A stretch of 64,000 nt of DNA. Origin: Sphaerisporangium perillae. GTDB lineage: Bacteria; Actinomycetota; Actinomycetes; Streptosporangiales; Streptosporangiaceae. This document shows positions 1 to 8,777 of this stretch, one piece after another. A program made the position numbers and the translations under genes. The notes below the pieces were generated by a model. That model was given only the letters and a program-made list of their open reading frames with translations, made no database searches and had not been told where the DNA came from. The stretch lies in assembly GCF_023276435.1 (NCBI RefSeq), contig NZ_JALLPO010000005.1, positions 62,001 through 126,000 on the forward strand, in the 5' to 3' direction. The stretch's first letter is position 1; each line of letters starts with the position of its first letter.

Positions 1-1067
1 CCGCGCTGTGCGAGCCGGGACGTTCGTACAAGTTCATGGAGGTGTGCGGAGGGCACACCCACACGATCTACAAGCACGGGCTGGAGGACTACCTGCCCGG
101 GCAGATCACGCTGGTGCACGGCCCGGGCTGCCCCGTCTGCGTCATCCCGATGGGAAGGGTGGACGACGCGATCCACATCGCGGAGCAGCCCGGCGTGATC
201 ATGACGTCGTTCGGCGACATGATGCGCGTTCCCGGCGGCAACGGGTCGTTCCTGGACGCCAAGGCCCGGGGCGCGGACATCCGCATGGTGTACTCGCCGC
301 TGGACGCCCTGAAGATCGCTCGTGACAACCCGGACAAACGGGTGGTCTTCCTGGCCATCGGGTTCGAGACCACGGCGCCCTCCACGGCGATGACCGTCCT
401 GCGGGCCGCCGCCGAGCGCATCGGCAACTTCTCGGTCTTCTGCAACCACGTGACGATCATTCCGGCGATCAAGGCGATCCTGGACTCTCCCGACCTGCGG
501 CTCGACGGGTTCATCGGCCCCGGCCACGTCTCGACGGTGATCGGCTGCCGGCCGTACGGCTTCATCGCCCGCGACTACGGCAAGCCGCTGGTGGTCGCCG
601 GGTTCGAGCCGCTGGACGTGCTGCAGTCCGTCTACCAGAACCTCGTCCAGCTCGCCGAAGGGCGGGCGGAGGTGGAGAACCAGTACGGGCGGGTGGTGCC
701 CTGGGACGGCAACGCCAAGGCGCTCGCGGTGATCAACGAGGTGATGGAGTTGCGCCCGCACTTCGAATGGCGCGGGCTCGGGTTCATCTCCGAATCCGCC
801 CTGTGCGTGCGGGAGCCGTACGCCGAGTTCGACGCCGAGCGGATCTTCCGCATCCCGGGCGGGCGCGTCGCCGACCCGAAGGCCTGCCAGTGCGGCGAAG
901 TGCTCAAAGGCGTGCTGAAGCCGTGGGAGTGCAAGGTGTTCGGCACGGCCTGCACTCCCGAGACGCCGATCGGCACCTGCATGGTGTCCTCCGAGGGCGC
1001 CTGCGCCGCGTACTACAACTTCGGCCGGTTCTCGCGCGACCGGGTCAAGGAGGCGACACGGTCTTGA
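1..1067 (+). CDS. hypD: HypD, [NiFe]-hydrogenase maturation protein (5' end outside the window)
   Basis: HypD works with HypC to assemble the Fe(CN)2CO group of [NiFe] hydrogenases and carries a 4Fe-4S cluster. The reading frame is open from base 3 with no start in view, so the N-terminus lies to the left. The visible part has every HypD landmark: the EVCGGHTH motif (first conserved Cys), GPGCPVC a little later, GFETTAPSTA, and the cysteine-rich C-terminal third (DPKACQCGEV, PWECKVFGTAC, GTCMVSSEGAC) that binds the cluster. About 354 residues are present of a usual 370 or so. Its stop overlaps the hypE start by 4 bp (TTGA), so the two are translationally coupled and are the tail of a hyp operon whose other genes lie off the left edge. 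Identity is near certain. Confidence 0.97.
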   Translation, partial: ALCEPGRSYKFMEVCGGHTHTIYKHGLEDYLPGQITLVHGPGCPVCVIPMGRVDDAIHIAEQPGVIMTSFGDMMRVPGGNGSFLDAKARGADIRMVYSPLDALKIARDNPDKRVVFLAIGFETTAPSTAMTVLRAAAERIGNFSVFCNHVTIIPAIKAILDSPDLRLDGFIGPGHVSTVIGCRPYGFIARDYGKPLVVAGFEPLDVLQSVYQNLVQLAEGRAEVENQYGRVVPWDGNAKALAVINEVMELRPHFEWRGLGFISESALCVREPYAEFDAERIFRIPGGRVADPKACQCGEVLKGVLKPWECKVFGTACTPETPIGTCMVSSEGACAAYYNFGRFSRDRVKEATRS

Positions 1068-2128
1068 ACCGCGAGGAGCAGGTTCTGGAGCGCATCGAGC
1101 GGGCGCGCCGAGCCAGGCCGCGCGTGCGGGAGGAACTGGTCACCCTCGCGCACGGCGCGGGCGGCAAGGCCACACGCACGCTGATCGAGGCGGTGTTCCT
1201 GGAGTCCTTCCGCAACCCGCTGCTGGAGCCCCTGGCGGACGGCGCGGTGACCGGGGGAACGGCGTTCACCACTGACTCCTACGTGGTGACCCCGCTGTTC
1301 TTCCCCGGCGGGGACATCGGGGACCTCGCGGTCAACGGCACCGTCAACGACCTGGCCATGTGCGGGGCGCGGCCGGAGCACCTGTCGGCCGCGTTCATCC
1401 TCGAGGAGGGCTTCCCGATCGAGCACCTGCGCCGGATCGCCGCGACGATGGCGGAGGCGGCGCGGGCGGCCGGCGTGGCCATCGTCACCGGCGACACCAA
1501 GGTCGTCCAGAGAGGCAAGGCCGACGGCTGCTACATCACCACGGCCGGCGTCGGGACCGTCGACCCGGCGGTCAGGCTCAGCGCGTCCGCCGCCGAGCCG
1601 GGCGACGCGATCATCGTGTCCGGGCCGATCGGGGAGCACGGCGTCACGGTCATGCTCGCCCGGGGAGAGCTCGACATCGAGGCCGACCTGGTGTCCGACA
1701 CCGCGCCGCTCAACGGCCTGACCGCCCGGCTGCTGGACGCCTGTCCCGAGGGCAGGGTGCGCTGCCTGCGGGACGCCACCCGGGGCGGGGTGGCCACCGT
1801 GCTGAACGAGATCGCGCAGGCGTCGGAGGTCGCGGTCGTCCTGGACGAGGACGCGGTGCCCGTCCGGCCCGCCGTGCGCGGCGCGTGCGAGCTCCTCGGC
1901 ATCGACCCGCTCTACGTCGCCTGCGAGGGCCGGATGATCGCCGTGGTGGACGGGCGGTCCGCCGACGCGGCGCTGGCCGCCCTCCGGTCGCACCCGCTGG
2001 GGGAGGACGCCGCCGTCATCGGGCGGATCGCCGAGGACCCGCCCGGGCTCGTCCTGCTCAAGACCGGCTTCGGCGGTACCCGGATCGTCGACGTCCTCGT
2101 GGGGGATCCGCTGCCGCGCATCTGCTGA
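1064..2128 (+). CDS. hypE: HypE, carbamoyl-dehydratase of [NiFe]-hydrogenase maturation
   Basis: HypE takes a carbamoyl group from HypF onto its C-terminal cysteine and dehydrates it, using ATP, to a thiocyanate, the source of the hydrogenase CN ligands. The 354-residue protein has the PurM/AIRS-like N-terminal region (LAHGAGGKATR, DSYVVTPLFFPGGDIGDLAVNGTVNDLAMCGARP) and ends exactly in PRIC, the invariant HypE tail whose last residue (C354) is the catalytic cysteine. I chose the TTG at 1064, which overlaps the hypD stop, because AAGGAGG at 1047-1053 sits about 10 nt upstream and the family N-terminus (LVTLAHG) begins about 25 residues in. A tandem repeat follows it, with no obvious terminator hairpin. 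Confidence 0.96.
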   Translation: MNREEQVLERIERARRARPRVREELVTLAHGAGGKATRTLIEAVFLESFRNPLLEPLADGAVTGGTAFTTDSYVVTPLFFPGGDIGDLAVNGTVNDLAMCGARPEHLSAAFILEEGFPIEHLRRIAATMAEAARAAGVAIVTGDTKVVQRGKADGCYITTAGVGTVDPAVRLSASAAEPGDAIIVSGPIGEHGVTVMLARGELDIEADLVSDTAPLNGLTARLLDACPEGRVRCLRDATRGGVATVLNEIAQASEVAVVLDEDAVPVRPAVRGACELLGIDPLYVACEGRMIAVVDGRSADAALAALRSHPLGEDAAVIGRIAEDPPGLVLLKTGFGGTRIVDVLVGDPLPRIC

Positions 2129-2145
2129 ACGGGGCCCGGCGACGC

Positions 2146-2189
2146 GGACCCGCCTCGGACCCGCCTCTGACCCGCCTCTGACCCGCTGA
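2146..2189. repeat. Four tandem copies of an 11-bp unit
   Basis: Directly after hypE, the unit GGACCCGCCTC (variant TGACCCGCCTC) occurs four times head to tail, the last copy degenerate. It lies outside coding sequence and forms no hairpin. It is probably a slippage product. Confidence 0.8.
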
Positions 2190-2316
2190 ACGCCGAACCT
2201 CCGCGAGCTCGGCTGATAAGTGGGTATGGGCTACCTGAGTGCTTTGTAGGACAACGAGGCTTTTGTTCGATTCGATGGCTCTCCGCCGTCGATCGTCATC
2301 CGACAGGGGTGGTGTC

Positions 2317-2721
2317 ATGACGCAGGCGCAAGGACCCGGTGCCCCGGGCGGCCCGCTCGACCTGGACGAGATCCGCGCGCAGGTCCGCCGGGAGGTCACC
2401 ATGGCAGGCGACCGCGCGTTCGAGAGCCCGCCGAGAGGGGGCAGCCGGCCTCCGCGCGTGATGACCGAGGTGGAGCAGCACGGCGTGTCCCCGACCGACA
2501 ACGAGGCCAGATCCCCTCTGGGAGTGGGCACCAGCACGAGCGCCCGCGCGGAGAAGATCGCTCAGCGCGAGGAGGAGGCCGGACGCAAGAAGATCGGCGT
2601 CGAAGGCCCCGCCCGCCGCCCGGTCGGGGTCTCGACCCCCGAACACGGCACCGGCGTCGGCGCCCAGAGCCCCGTCCACCCAGGCAGCCCCTACATGCCC
2701 CCCGGCGACCAGGCCGGCTGA
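2317..2721 (+). CDS. Hypothetical small hydrophilic protein
   Basis: I do not recognise this 134-residue protein. I placed the start at the ATG at 2317 (MTQAQGPGAPGG) because a G-rich run (AGGGGTGG) lies just upstream and the residues encoded before it look non-coding. It has no signal peptide or membrane helix. The N-terminus contains a short predicted helix (LDLDEIRAQVRREV), the middle has a charged stretch (SARAEKIAQREEEAGRKK), and the C-terminus is rich in Gly and Pro, so most of it is probably disordered. It stands alone between hypE and a convergent secreted gene. Third-position GC is consistent with a real gene. Confidence 0.6.
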   Translation: MTQAQGPGAPGGPLDLDEIRAQVRREVTMAGDRAFESPPRGGSRPPRVMTEVEQHGVSPTDNEARSPLGVGTSTSARAEKIAQREEEAGRKKIGVEGPARRPVGVSTPEHGTGVGAQSPVHPGSPYMPPGDQAG

Positions 2722-2815
2722 CCCTCCGATCCCTCGCCCGGCGTGGGCGAGCGCCGGTCACGCAGGCGCCGGGCCCTGCTGTCAGCCCGCCCGGCCCCTG
2801 CTTTCTCCGCCGGTC

Positions 2816-3379
2816 CTATTTCCAGACGGCCTTGCTGAGGAAGCTTCCGAGGCCCGGCGTCTTCCAGTCGTCGATGACGATCACTTGCTTGGCCCGCAGA
2901 AACCAGATGCGCTGGGTGTAGGTGATCGAGTTCGGCTTCGTCCCGTCGCAGAACCTCTTCCACTCGGTGAACTGGGCCCGATGTCCGGCGCCGAACCGGA
3001 CCTTCGCGGTCCGGACGAGTTTTCCCGTGCCGTTGACGAAGACCCGCTTGTCGAGGACGCACTCGACGGCGCCGGTGCTGGCACCCCGGTAGGGCTGGTC
3101 AGGCGTGTACTTGTTGCTCTCGTTGCCGTACTTGATGGCCAGGGGACCTCCCAGCGTGAAGCCCTCGCACTCGGCGGCCTTTTTGGAGCAGGCGCCGGTG
3201 AAGATCTGCAAGGCGTCGGTGCCCAACCTCTTGACCTGCCACTTCGCCGGGATCTGGATGGTGAAGCCACGGAAGGACACCGGCTTGGTCGCGGCCTGGG
3301 CAGGCGAGCCGGTCAAGAGGAGTGACGCGCTGAGCGCGATAGTCATGATCATGCCTGGTGACCTTATGTCATGCACCAC
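2816..3379 (-). CDS. Secreted hypothetical protein
   Basis: A 187-residue protein with an N-terminal secretion signal: a short polar stretch, a hydrophobic core (MIMTIALSASLLLTG) and a likely cleavage site after SPAQAA. The mature part (PVSFRGFTIQIPAKWQVKRLG) resembles small actinobacterial exported proteins of unknown role. Four mature cysteines (in TGACSKKAAEC, AVEC and KRFC) could pair as disulfides. The true start may be the internal Met 10 or 12, which gives a more typical signal peptide. It is divergent from the kinase gene that begins 82 bp away, so the two may share a control region. No enzyme motif is visible. Confidence 0.7.
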   Translation of the reverse strand: MVHDIRSPGMIMTIALSASLLLTGSPAQAATKPVSFRGFTIQIPAKWQVKRLGTDALQIFTGACSKKAAECEGFTLGGPLAIKYGNESNKYTPDQPYRGASTGAVECVLDKRVFVNGTGKLVRTAKVRFGAGHRAQFTEWKRFCDGTKPNSITYTQRIWFLRAKQVIVIDDWKTPGLGSFLSKAVWK

Positions 3380-3461
3380 ACCGGCTAACGAACCCTCTCA
3401 TATGCTTAAAAACACATTTCTCGGGCCGAACTTTGCGGTCGATCTTTGCATCCAAAGTCCC

Positions 3462-6400
3462 GTGGACATACTGATTGCGGGCGACCCACAACGGTTGGGC
3501 GAGTACTGGCTGGCCGGCAGATTAGGCGCCGGCGGCCAGGGGGTGGTGTACGAGGCGTACGCCGAGGACGGCACCCGCGTGGCCATCAAGGTCCTGCACA
3601 GCGACCAGGCCGCGCAACTGGCCAAGGAGGCGGCGGCCGCGCAGCGGGTCTCCTCCTTCTGCACCGCGCGGGTGATCAACGCCGAGCTGGAAGGGCCGCG
3701 CCCGTACCTGGTCAGCGAGTACGTCCCCGGCCCCAGCCTGCGCAGGGCGATCGCCGAAGGACGCAGGTTCCTGGGCGGCGATCTGCACCGGCTGGGCATC
3801 GCGGTGGCCACCGCGTTGACCGCGATCCATGAGGTCGGCGTGGTCCACCGCGACCTCAAGCCGGACAACGTGCTGCTCGGCCCCGACGGCCCCCGAGTCA
3901 TCGACTTCGGCATCGCCAGGACCGCCGAGATGTCGCTGACCGCGACCGGCCTGGTGACCGGCACTCCCACCTACATGGCGCCGGAGGTGTTCTCCGGGCA
4001 GCGGGCGGGCGCGCCCGCCGACGTGTTCGGCTGGGGCGGGATCATGCTGTACGCGGCCACCGGCATCGACCCGTTCGAGGCGGAGAGCCTGGGCGGGGTG
4101 ATGCACCGGGTACTGTCGTCCAACCCCGACCTGCGGGTGCTGCCCGAGCCGATACGCTCGCTGGTCGCCGCGGCGCTCATGAAGGACCCGCGCGAGCGCC
4201 CCACCGCCCGGCAGCTCCTGCTCGCGCTGGTCAGTGGCGACAGCAAGCTCGACACGGCACGACTGCTGGCGCAGGGCGACCAGGCGGCCGCCCAGATGGC
4301 GGTGTCCGGCGATGACCCGGCGCTCGGCACGCTGGCCGAGGAGTGCTACGCGCTGCTCGACCCGGCCGAGCGCGAACTGGTCCCCGAGGTGTTCCTGCGG
4401 CTGGTCACGATGGGCCGGCAGAGCGAGCTGTCCGTACGGCACGCGGACATGTCCGAGCTGGTGGAAGGCCGTCCTCTGCCCGAGGTGTCGTCGGTCACCC
4501 GGATCCTGGAGGTGTTCGGTTACCTGCTGGGTCGCGACGACAAGGAGGTCTGGCTGGCCCATCCCGCCCTGCCGCACGCCTGGCCGCGCCTGCGCCGCTG
4601 GATCGACGCCAACCGCGACGGTCTGGCCGTACACCACCAGATCCTGACCGCCGCGAGGCGGTGGACGGCGGGCGGGCGCAAGGACGGGGACCTGTTCCAG
4701 AGCACCAGCCTGGAGAACGCGCTGCAGTGGGCGGCCACCTCGCGCAGGAACATCACGCTCTCCCCGGCCGAACGCGACTTCCTGGACTCCTCGGCTCGGC
4801 TGACCAGGCGCCGGGCCAGGCGGACCAGGCTCGTCTCGCTGAGCCTGGCGGGACTGCTGGTCATCGCGCTGGTGGCCGGCGGGCTGGCGGTTCAGCAGGG
4901 CATGGTCGCCGACTCCAGGGCAGAGCAGCTGGCGACGCAGTTGAGCACGTCGGAGTCGATCCGGCTGGCCGCCCTGGCGGACACCACCAGAAGCTCAGAT
5001 CCGCGGCTCGCCATGCTGCTCAGCGTGGCCGCCTGGCGGCTGGACGGCACTCCGCAGGCCAGGACGGCGCTGAACGGCTCGCTCGCCCAGCGCGACCAGG
5101 CGATGTTCCGATACCCGCTCGGCGCGATGACGGTGTTCGGCGGCGACGGGCGCACGCTGGTCAGCGTCAGTAAGGACCAGGCACGGCTGTGGGACGTGCG
5201 CACCGGCAGGCAGATCACGGTGATCCCCGATCTCAAGCTCGATGGCGGGCCGCTGACGGACGTCGCCCTGTCACCCTCGGCCCGCACGCTCATGGCCGCG
5301 AACGCCGTGCGCACCGGCGCCTGGGACGCCCGCACCGGCGCGAGCGTCGGCACCTGGCCCTACGACCGCACGAACTACCTGGCCAGAGCCTGGATCGCGG
5401 CCATCAAGAAGAACGAGGGCCAGGACGTGCACGTCAGGGCCCGCACCCGCTCGGACGTGACCGCCGCGGACCCGAAGGCCGGCACCGCCGTCGCGAGCCA
5501 GGACGGCACGTGGAAGGCGGAGAACGACCTGGGACGGCTGATGCTGACCAACCTCGGCGAAGGCTGGTCGGAAGAGGTAGGCAAGGGGAGCTACAACAAG
5601 GGCGACCCCGTCTTCAGTGCGAACGGGCGGCTGCTGGCCACGGTGATCAGGGACGACATCCAGTTCTGGCGGCTGCCCGACTCCCATCTGCTCACCAAGG
5701 TCCGGGTCCTGGGGGACGGAGACGATGGCGAGCGACCGTACGGCGCCTTCGACGGCTCGACGTTCCGGTATGTCATGGGAGACCAGGTCTTCTCCGTGGA
5801 CGTCACCGACCTGATGGCCGAGGTGACGTCGCAGCTGATGGACCAGTCGACGTTCAGCCGCGACGGCCGCTACCTGGTGGCCGCCGAGGCGGGCGGCACG
5901 ACGATACGCGCGGTCGCCACCGGAAAGACCCTCGGCCCCATGCCCGCCGCCGACAGCTTCGACTTCAGCCACGACGGTCGGCTGGCCGTCGTGTCCAAGG
6001 GCCAGATCAAGGTGCTTGGCCTGGCCACCCGGAAGGTTCTGGCCGAGTTCACCACGGGCAAGGGGAGCTCGCAGGTGTTCTTCAGTCCCGACGGGACCAG
6101 GCTCGCGCTCTCGCGGCGGTTTGGGCGCGGGCACGCCGTGGAGCTTTGGGACTGGCGGTCCCACCGAAGGCTGTGGCAGACGCCGACGCGCATGCCCCTC
6201 GCCGTGACGTTCTCCCCCGACGGGCGGCGGCTGGCCATCGGCGGCGCCGACCAGCGAATCCTCGACACCGCCACCGGCAAGATGATCGGCGAGCCGTTCG
6301 GCGGCGACGCGGGCGCCATCGGCGACCGGGTGTGGTTCACCCGCTCGGGCGAGATCCTGGTCGTGCATGACTCGCGCGGGCGCGTCACCCGCTGGGACAC

Positions 6401-6806
6401 CGCCACCAGGCGCGGCATCGGCACGCCCACGCGTGGTGTCTTCGCCGGGAGCGCCTCTTACTCGCCCACCGAGGATCTCATCGCGTTCACGCAGGGCGAG
6501 GGCCATGTGCTGCTGTTCGACCCGATCTCGGGAAGCAGCCTCGGCCGGTCAGCGGACACCGGCGGCGGGCTGGCCCCAGGCACCGGCGAACTGTCGTCCG
6601 TGGCCTTCACCCTCGACGGGACGCAGGTGCTCACCGTGGACGGCCATGGCACGGTCAACCGGTTCCCGGCCGCCGCGCAGGCCGTCGCCAAGGCCGTCTG
6701 CGCCCGGGCCGGACGGTCGCTGACCCCGCAAGAGTGGGCGGCCCACATTCCCGCGCTCCCCTTCCGGGAGGTCTGCCCGCGACCAGATGGCCGATCCGCG
6801 CCTTAG
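3462..6806 (+). CDS. Membrane Ser/Thr protein kinase with C-terminal WD40-like repeats
   Basis: A 1114-residue Hanks-type kinase. From the GTG at 3462 the N-terminal domain has the glycine loop (LGAGGQGVVYEA), ATP lysine K43 (VAIKV), catalytic loop HRDLKPDN (D131, N136), DFG (D148) and GTPTYMAPE, so it should be active. A linker of about 200 residues with no recognised domain follows, then a single membrane helix near residues 455-477 (VSLSLAGLLVIALVAGG) after an Arg-rich stop-transfer region. The segment SIRLAALADTTRSSDPRLAMLLSVAAWRL is typical of actinobacterial proteins in this position. The remaining 550 or so residues are repeated WD40-type blades with S-x-D-G-R/T turns. With the kinase inside, the propeller would lie outside. 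The start is uncertain, since an ATG at 3402 is also in frame and the ribosome site is weak. Confidence 0.92.
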   Translation: MDILIAGDPQRLGEYWLAGRLGAGGQGVVYEAYAEDGTRVAIKVLHSDQAAQLAKEAAAAQRVSSFCTARVINAELEGPRPYLVSEYVPGPSLRRAIAEGRRFLGGDLHRLGIAVATALTAIHEVGVVHRDLKPDNVLLGPDGPRVIDFGIARTAEMSLTATGLVTGTPTYMAPEVFSGQRAGAPADVFGWGGIMLYAATGIDPFEAESLGGVMHRVLSSNPDLRVLPEPIRSLVAAALMKDPRERPTARQLLLALVSGDSKLDTARLLAQGDQAAAQMAVSGDDPALGTLAEECYALLDPAERELVPEVFLRLVTMGRQSELSVRHADMSELVEGRPLPEVSSVTRILEVFGYLLGRDDKEVWLAHPALPHAWPRLRRWIDANRDGLAVHHQILTAARRWTAGGRKDGDLFQSTSLENALQWAATSRRNITLSPAERDFLDSSARLTRRRARRTRLVSLSLAGLLVIALVAGGLAVQQGMVADSRAEQLATQLSTSESIRLAALADTTRSSDPRLAMLLSVAAWRLDGTPQARTALNGSLAQRDQAMFRYPLGAMTVFGGDGRTLVSVSKDQARLWDVRTGRQITVIPDLKLDGGPLTDVALSPSARTLMAANAVRTGAWDARTGASVGTWPYDRTNYLARAWIAAIKKNEGQDVHVRARTRSDVTAADPKAGTAVASQDGTWKAENDLGRLMLTNLGEGWSEEVGKGSYNKGDPVFSANGRLLATVIRDDIQFWRLPDSHLLTKVRVLGDGDDGERPYGAFDGSTFRYVMGDQVFSVDVTDLMAEVTSQLMDQSTFSRDGRYLVAAEAGGTTIRAVATGKTLGPMPAADSFDFSHDGRLAVVSKGQIKVLGLATRKVLAEFTTGKGSSQVFFSPDGTRLALSRRFGRGHAVELWDWRSHRRLWQTPTRMPLAVTFSPDGRRLAIGGADQRILDTATGKMIGEPFGGDAGAIGDRVWFTRSGEILVVHDSRGRVTRWDTATRRGIGTPTRGVFAGSASYSPTEDLIAFTQGEGHVLLFDPISGSSLGRSADTGGGLAPGTGELSSVAFTLDGTQVLTVDGHGTVNRFPAAAQAVAKAVCARAGRSLTPQEWAAHIPALPFREVCPRPDGRSAP

Positions 6807-6832
6807 GGCACCGAGCAGCCGGAGATCGTCGT

Positions 6833-7297
6833 TTACAGCGCTTGTGTCATGAAAACGCTGTTCGGGTCGGGCTGGTAGTCCGCGAACGGCTCGCAGTAGT
6901 CGAAGCCGAGTTTCTCGTACAGTTTCCTGGCGGGCAGGAAGAACTCGTCCGCGCCGGTCTCGAGGCTCAGCCGGGTGAATCCCATGCGCTTGGCCTCGGT
7001 GATGATGTGCTCCAGCAGCAGAGACGCGATCCCGCTCCGCTTGCGCCTCGGCGTGGTGCGCATCGACTTCACCTCGGCGTGGCCCGCGTCCAGTCTCTTG
7101 ATCGCACCGCAGCCCACCAGAGTGTCACCGTCCATGACCGACCAGAACGTGACTTCGGGCTTGCGGAGCCCGTCGAGATCGAGGGCGTGCACGCTTTCCG
7201 GAGGGGTGATGGACCGCATCTCCTGGACGTGCTCGCCGAGGAACCCGGCGATCTGCGGGCCGGAGAGGTCGTCTACCACGATCTTTATGCTGCTCAC
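6833..7297 (-). CDS. GNAT-family N-acetyltransferase
   Basis: A 154-residue GNAT protein, expected to move an acetyl group from acetyl-CoA to an amine. The fold landmarks are visible: VGCGAIKRLDAGHAEVKSMRT (strand 4), the acetyl-CoA pyrophosphate loop RRKRSGIASLLLEHI, and ARKLYEKLGF near the C-terminus. It resembles small stand-alone GNATs such as the YjgM/PaiA type, but the substrate cannot be read from sequence. It is convergent with the WD40 kinase gene with only 26 bp between stops. The next gene upstream on the same strand ends about 40 bp before this start. Confidence 0.88.
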   Translation of the reverse strand: MSSIKIVVDDLSGPQIAGFLGEHVQEMRSITPPESVHALDLDGLRKPEVTFWSVMDGDTLVGCGAIKRLDAGHAEVKSMRTTPRRKRSGIASLLLEHIITEAKRMGFTRLSLETGADEFFLPARKLYEKLGFDYCEPFADYQPDPNSVFMTQAL

Positions 7298-7336
7298 TCT
7301 TTCTCCGGGGACTCGGCGCCGCAGGTGCCAACAAGG

Positions 7337-8452
7337 CTAGGGCCCCTTGGATCGGAGCCGATCACCGGGTGTCGGCGGCCTCGCGGGCATCGCAGTAGCC
7401 CGTGCTCGCTCGATCTCGGTGGCCGGGAAGGGGGTTCGCTTGCTTTCTTTGAGCAGGCGGTGGTGGAACTCGTCGAGGATGACGGCGGTGCGGGCGTGGC
7501 GGTCGATGATGGCGGCGATCGCGGGTGGGGTGCCATCGGGGCGCCGGCCCGCGAGCCAGTCGAGCAGGAAGGTCTCGTGCCCGGTATCGTCGCGCACGCC
7601 GTCGAGCAGGTGGTGGCGGAGCAGATGGCTCGCGGTGTGGCAGCGGTCGTACGCGAGATGGTCCGCCAGGAATTCGGCCTCCGCCGCCGAGAGTTCGAAG
7701 CCGGAGCTCAGGGCTAGGCCGAAGTCGGCGAAGTAGAGCAGCCTGCCGTCGGTCAGCACATTGCGGAAGTGAGCGTCGAAGTGGACGAGTCCGCGAGAGC
7801 TCATGAACGCGACCCCGCGCGCCAGGGACTCCTCCACCCAGAGGTAGAGCCGGTCGTCCTCGCGTTGCCACGCGGCGTGCCGGTGGTCGTTCAGCCAGCC
7901 GGCGAGCGTGTGCGGCAGGCGTTCCAGGAAGAGCACCAGGCTGTACGCGGACCGGCCGATGGCCTCCAGCCGCTCACGCACGGCCGGCGAGCCCTCCCAG
8001 TACGCGACCGCCCCGTCGATGCCCCCGAACTCGTCGGCGAACCCCTCGGGAGGGGAGTCGGGCAGGACCCGCCAGTGGTACGTCAGCGGGAAGCCCTCGT
8101 ACTCGTTCCCGAGGACCCAGTTGGTGGTCATGATGTGCACGGCCAGCTCGCGCCACGCCCCGAACCCCGCCGAGCCCACTCCATACTGGTAGAACGTCGG
8201 CAGTCCGAAGAGGTTCGCCGTCGACCGCGCGTTCTCCGGCCGCAGCTCGAGGTCCGTCAGGGGGACACGTTTGACGAAGACCGGCGTCCCGCCGATGTCG
8301 AGCTTGGCCGACCGGCCCCCGATGCCGGACCCGAGCGCGGTGGCCGCCGCCACCGCCTCGCCGAGCCGGCGATCGCTCAGCAGCGACAGGTCCGTGGAAA
8401 CGGTCCCGTAGGCGGCCATGCGCGCGGCGTACCGCTGATCCGCGTCGTGCAT
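7337..8452 (-). CDS. Kinase-fold phosphotransferase family protein
   Basis: A 371-residue protein of the protein-kinase/aminoglycoside-phosphotransferase fold. The Brenner-type catalytic stretch GLVHFDAHFRNVL (Asp as base, Asn as metal ligand) and the metal-binding FADFGLA are present. The N-terminal half has a plausible ATP lysine (GTPVFVKRVPL). I chose the ATG at 8452 (MHDADQRYAARM) because sequence farther upstream is Arg/Pro-rich and looks non-coding. Similar actinobacterial genes are annotated as protein-kinase-family proteins of unknown substrate. It could phosphorylate a small molecule. It has no membrane segment. Confidence 0.8.
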   Translation of the reverse strand: MHDADQRYAARMAAYGTVSTDLSLLSDRRLGEAVAAATALGSGIGGRSAKLDIGGTPVFVKRVPLTDLELRPENARSTANLFGLPTFYQYGVGSAGFGAWRELAVHIMTTNWVLGNEYEGFPLTYHWRVLPDSPPEGFADEFGGIDGAVAYWEGSPAVRERLEAIGRSAYSLVLFLERLPHTLAGWLNDHRHAAWQREDDRLYLWVEESLARGVAFMSSRGLVHFDAHFRNVLTDGRLLYFADFGLALSSGFELSAAEAEFLADHLAYDRCHTASHLLRHHLLDGVRDDTGHETFLLDWLAGRRPDGTPPAIAAIIDRHARTAVILDEFHHRLLKESKRTPFPATEIERARATAMPARPPTPGDRLRSKGP

Positions 8453-8511
8453 CGACGGCCTCCTCGGCACCCTCGACCCGCGTCTCCGCGATGTCGCGGC
8501 CCTGAACGACC

Positions 8512-8610
8512 CTATGCGCCGTGGCGCTGTTGGAGGGCGGTGGTGAGGAGGGTGTCGAGTGCCTGCTGGGAGGTTTCGAGCTGTGTGATCGCTTCGGCGA
8601 GCCGGTTGCG
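8512..8610 (-). pseudogene. C-terminal remnant of a MerR-type regulator
   Basis: Read on the minus strand, the last 30 or so codons before a TAG at 8512-8514 give RNRLAEAITQLETSQQAL followed by DTLLTTALQQRHGA. This is the kind of helix that ends MerR regulators (the dimerising coiled coil). The frame loses sense at about 8610, exactly where an SDR fragment on the other strand begins. No start or DNA-binding domain remains. See the neighbouring fragment for the interpretation. Confidence 0.5.
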
Positions 8611-8777
8611 CCCCGGGCACGGCTTTCGACCCCGACGACATCGCCGGACACTACTGGCGGCTGCATGAGCAGCCGCGAGACCAATGGGAACGGGAAGTCC
8701 TCTACAGCGGCCTGCCCACAGCCGGCAAGACGACCTGCACCCCTGCTCAAGGTCTCGACTCGTCGCCGGAGAACTGA
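8610..8777 (+). pseudogene. C-terminal remnant of a short-chain dehydrogenase
   Basis: From about 8611 the plus strand reads PGTAFDPDDIAGHYWRLHEQ then PRDQWEREVLYSGL before drifting to a TGA at 8775-8777. PxDPxxIAxxYWxLHxQxxxxWxxEVxY is the characteristic C-terminal tail of many actinobacterial SDR-family oxidoreductases. The Rossmann domain and start are absent. The fragment abuts the MerR remnant tail to tail, as expected if an internal deletion took out both N-termini of a divergent MerR/SDR pair. Identification rests on family memory, not a search. Confidence 0.6.

Noticed and set aside
767-1063. An upstream extension of hypE by about 100 codons
   Set aside because: It overlaps the Cys-rich end of hypD in another frame; the TTG at 1064 has the ribosome site and gives the normal HypE length.
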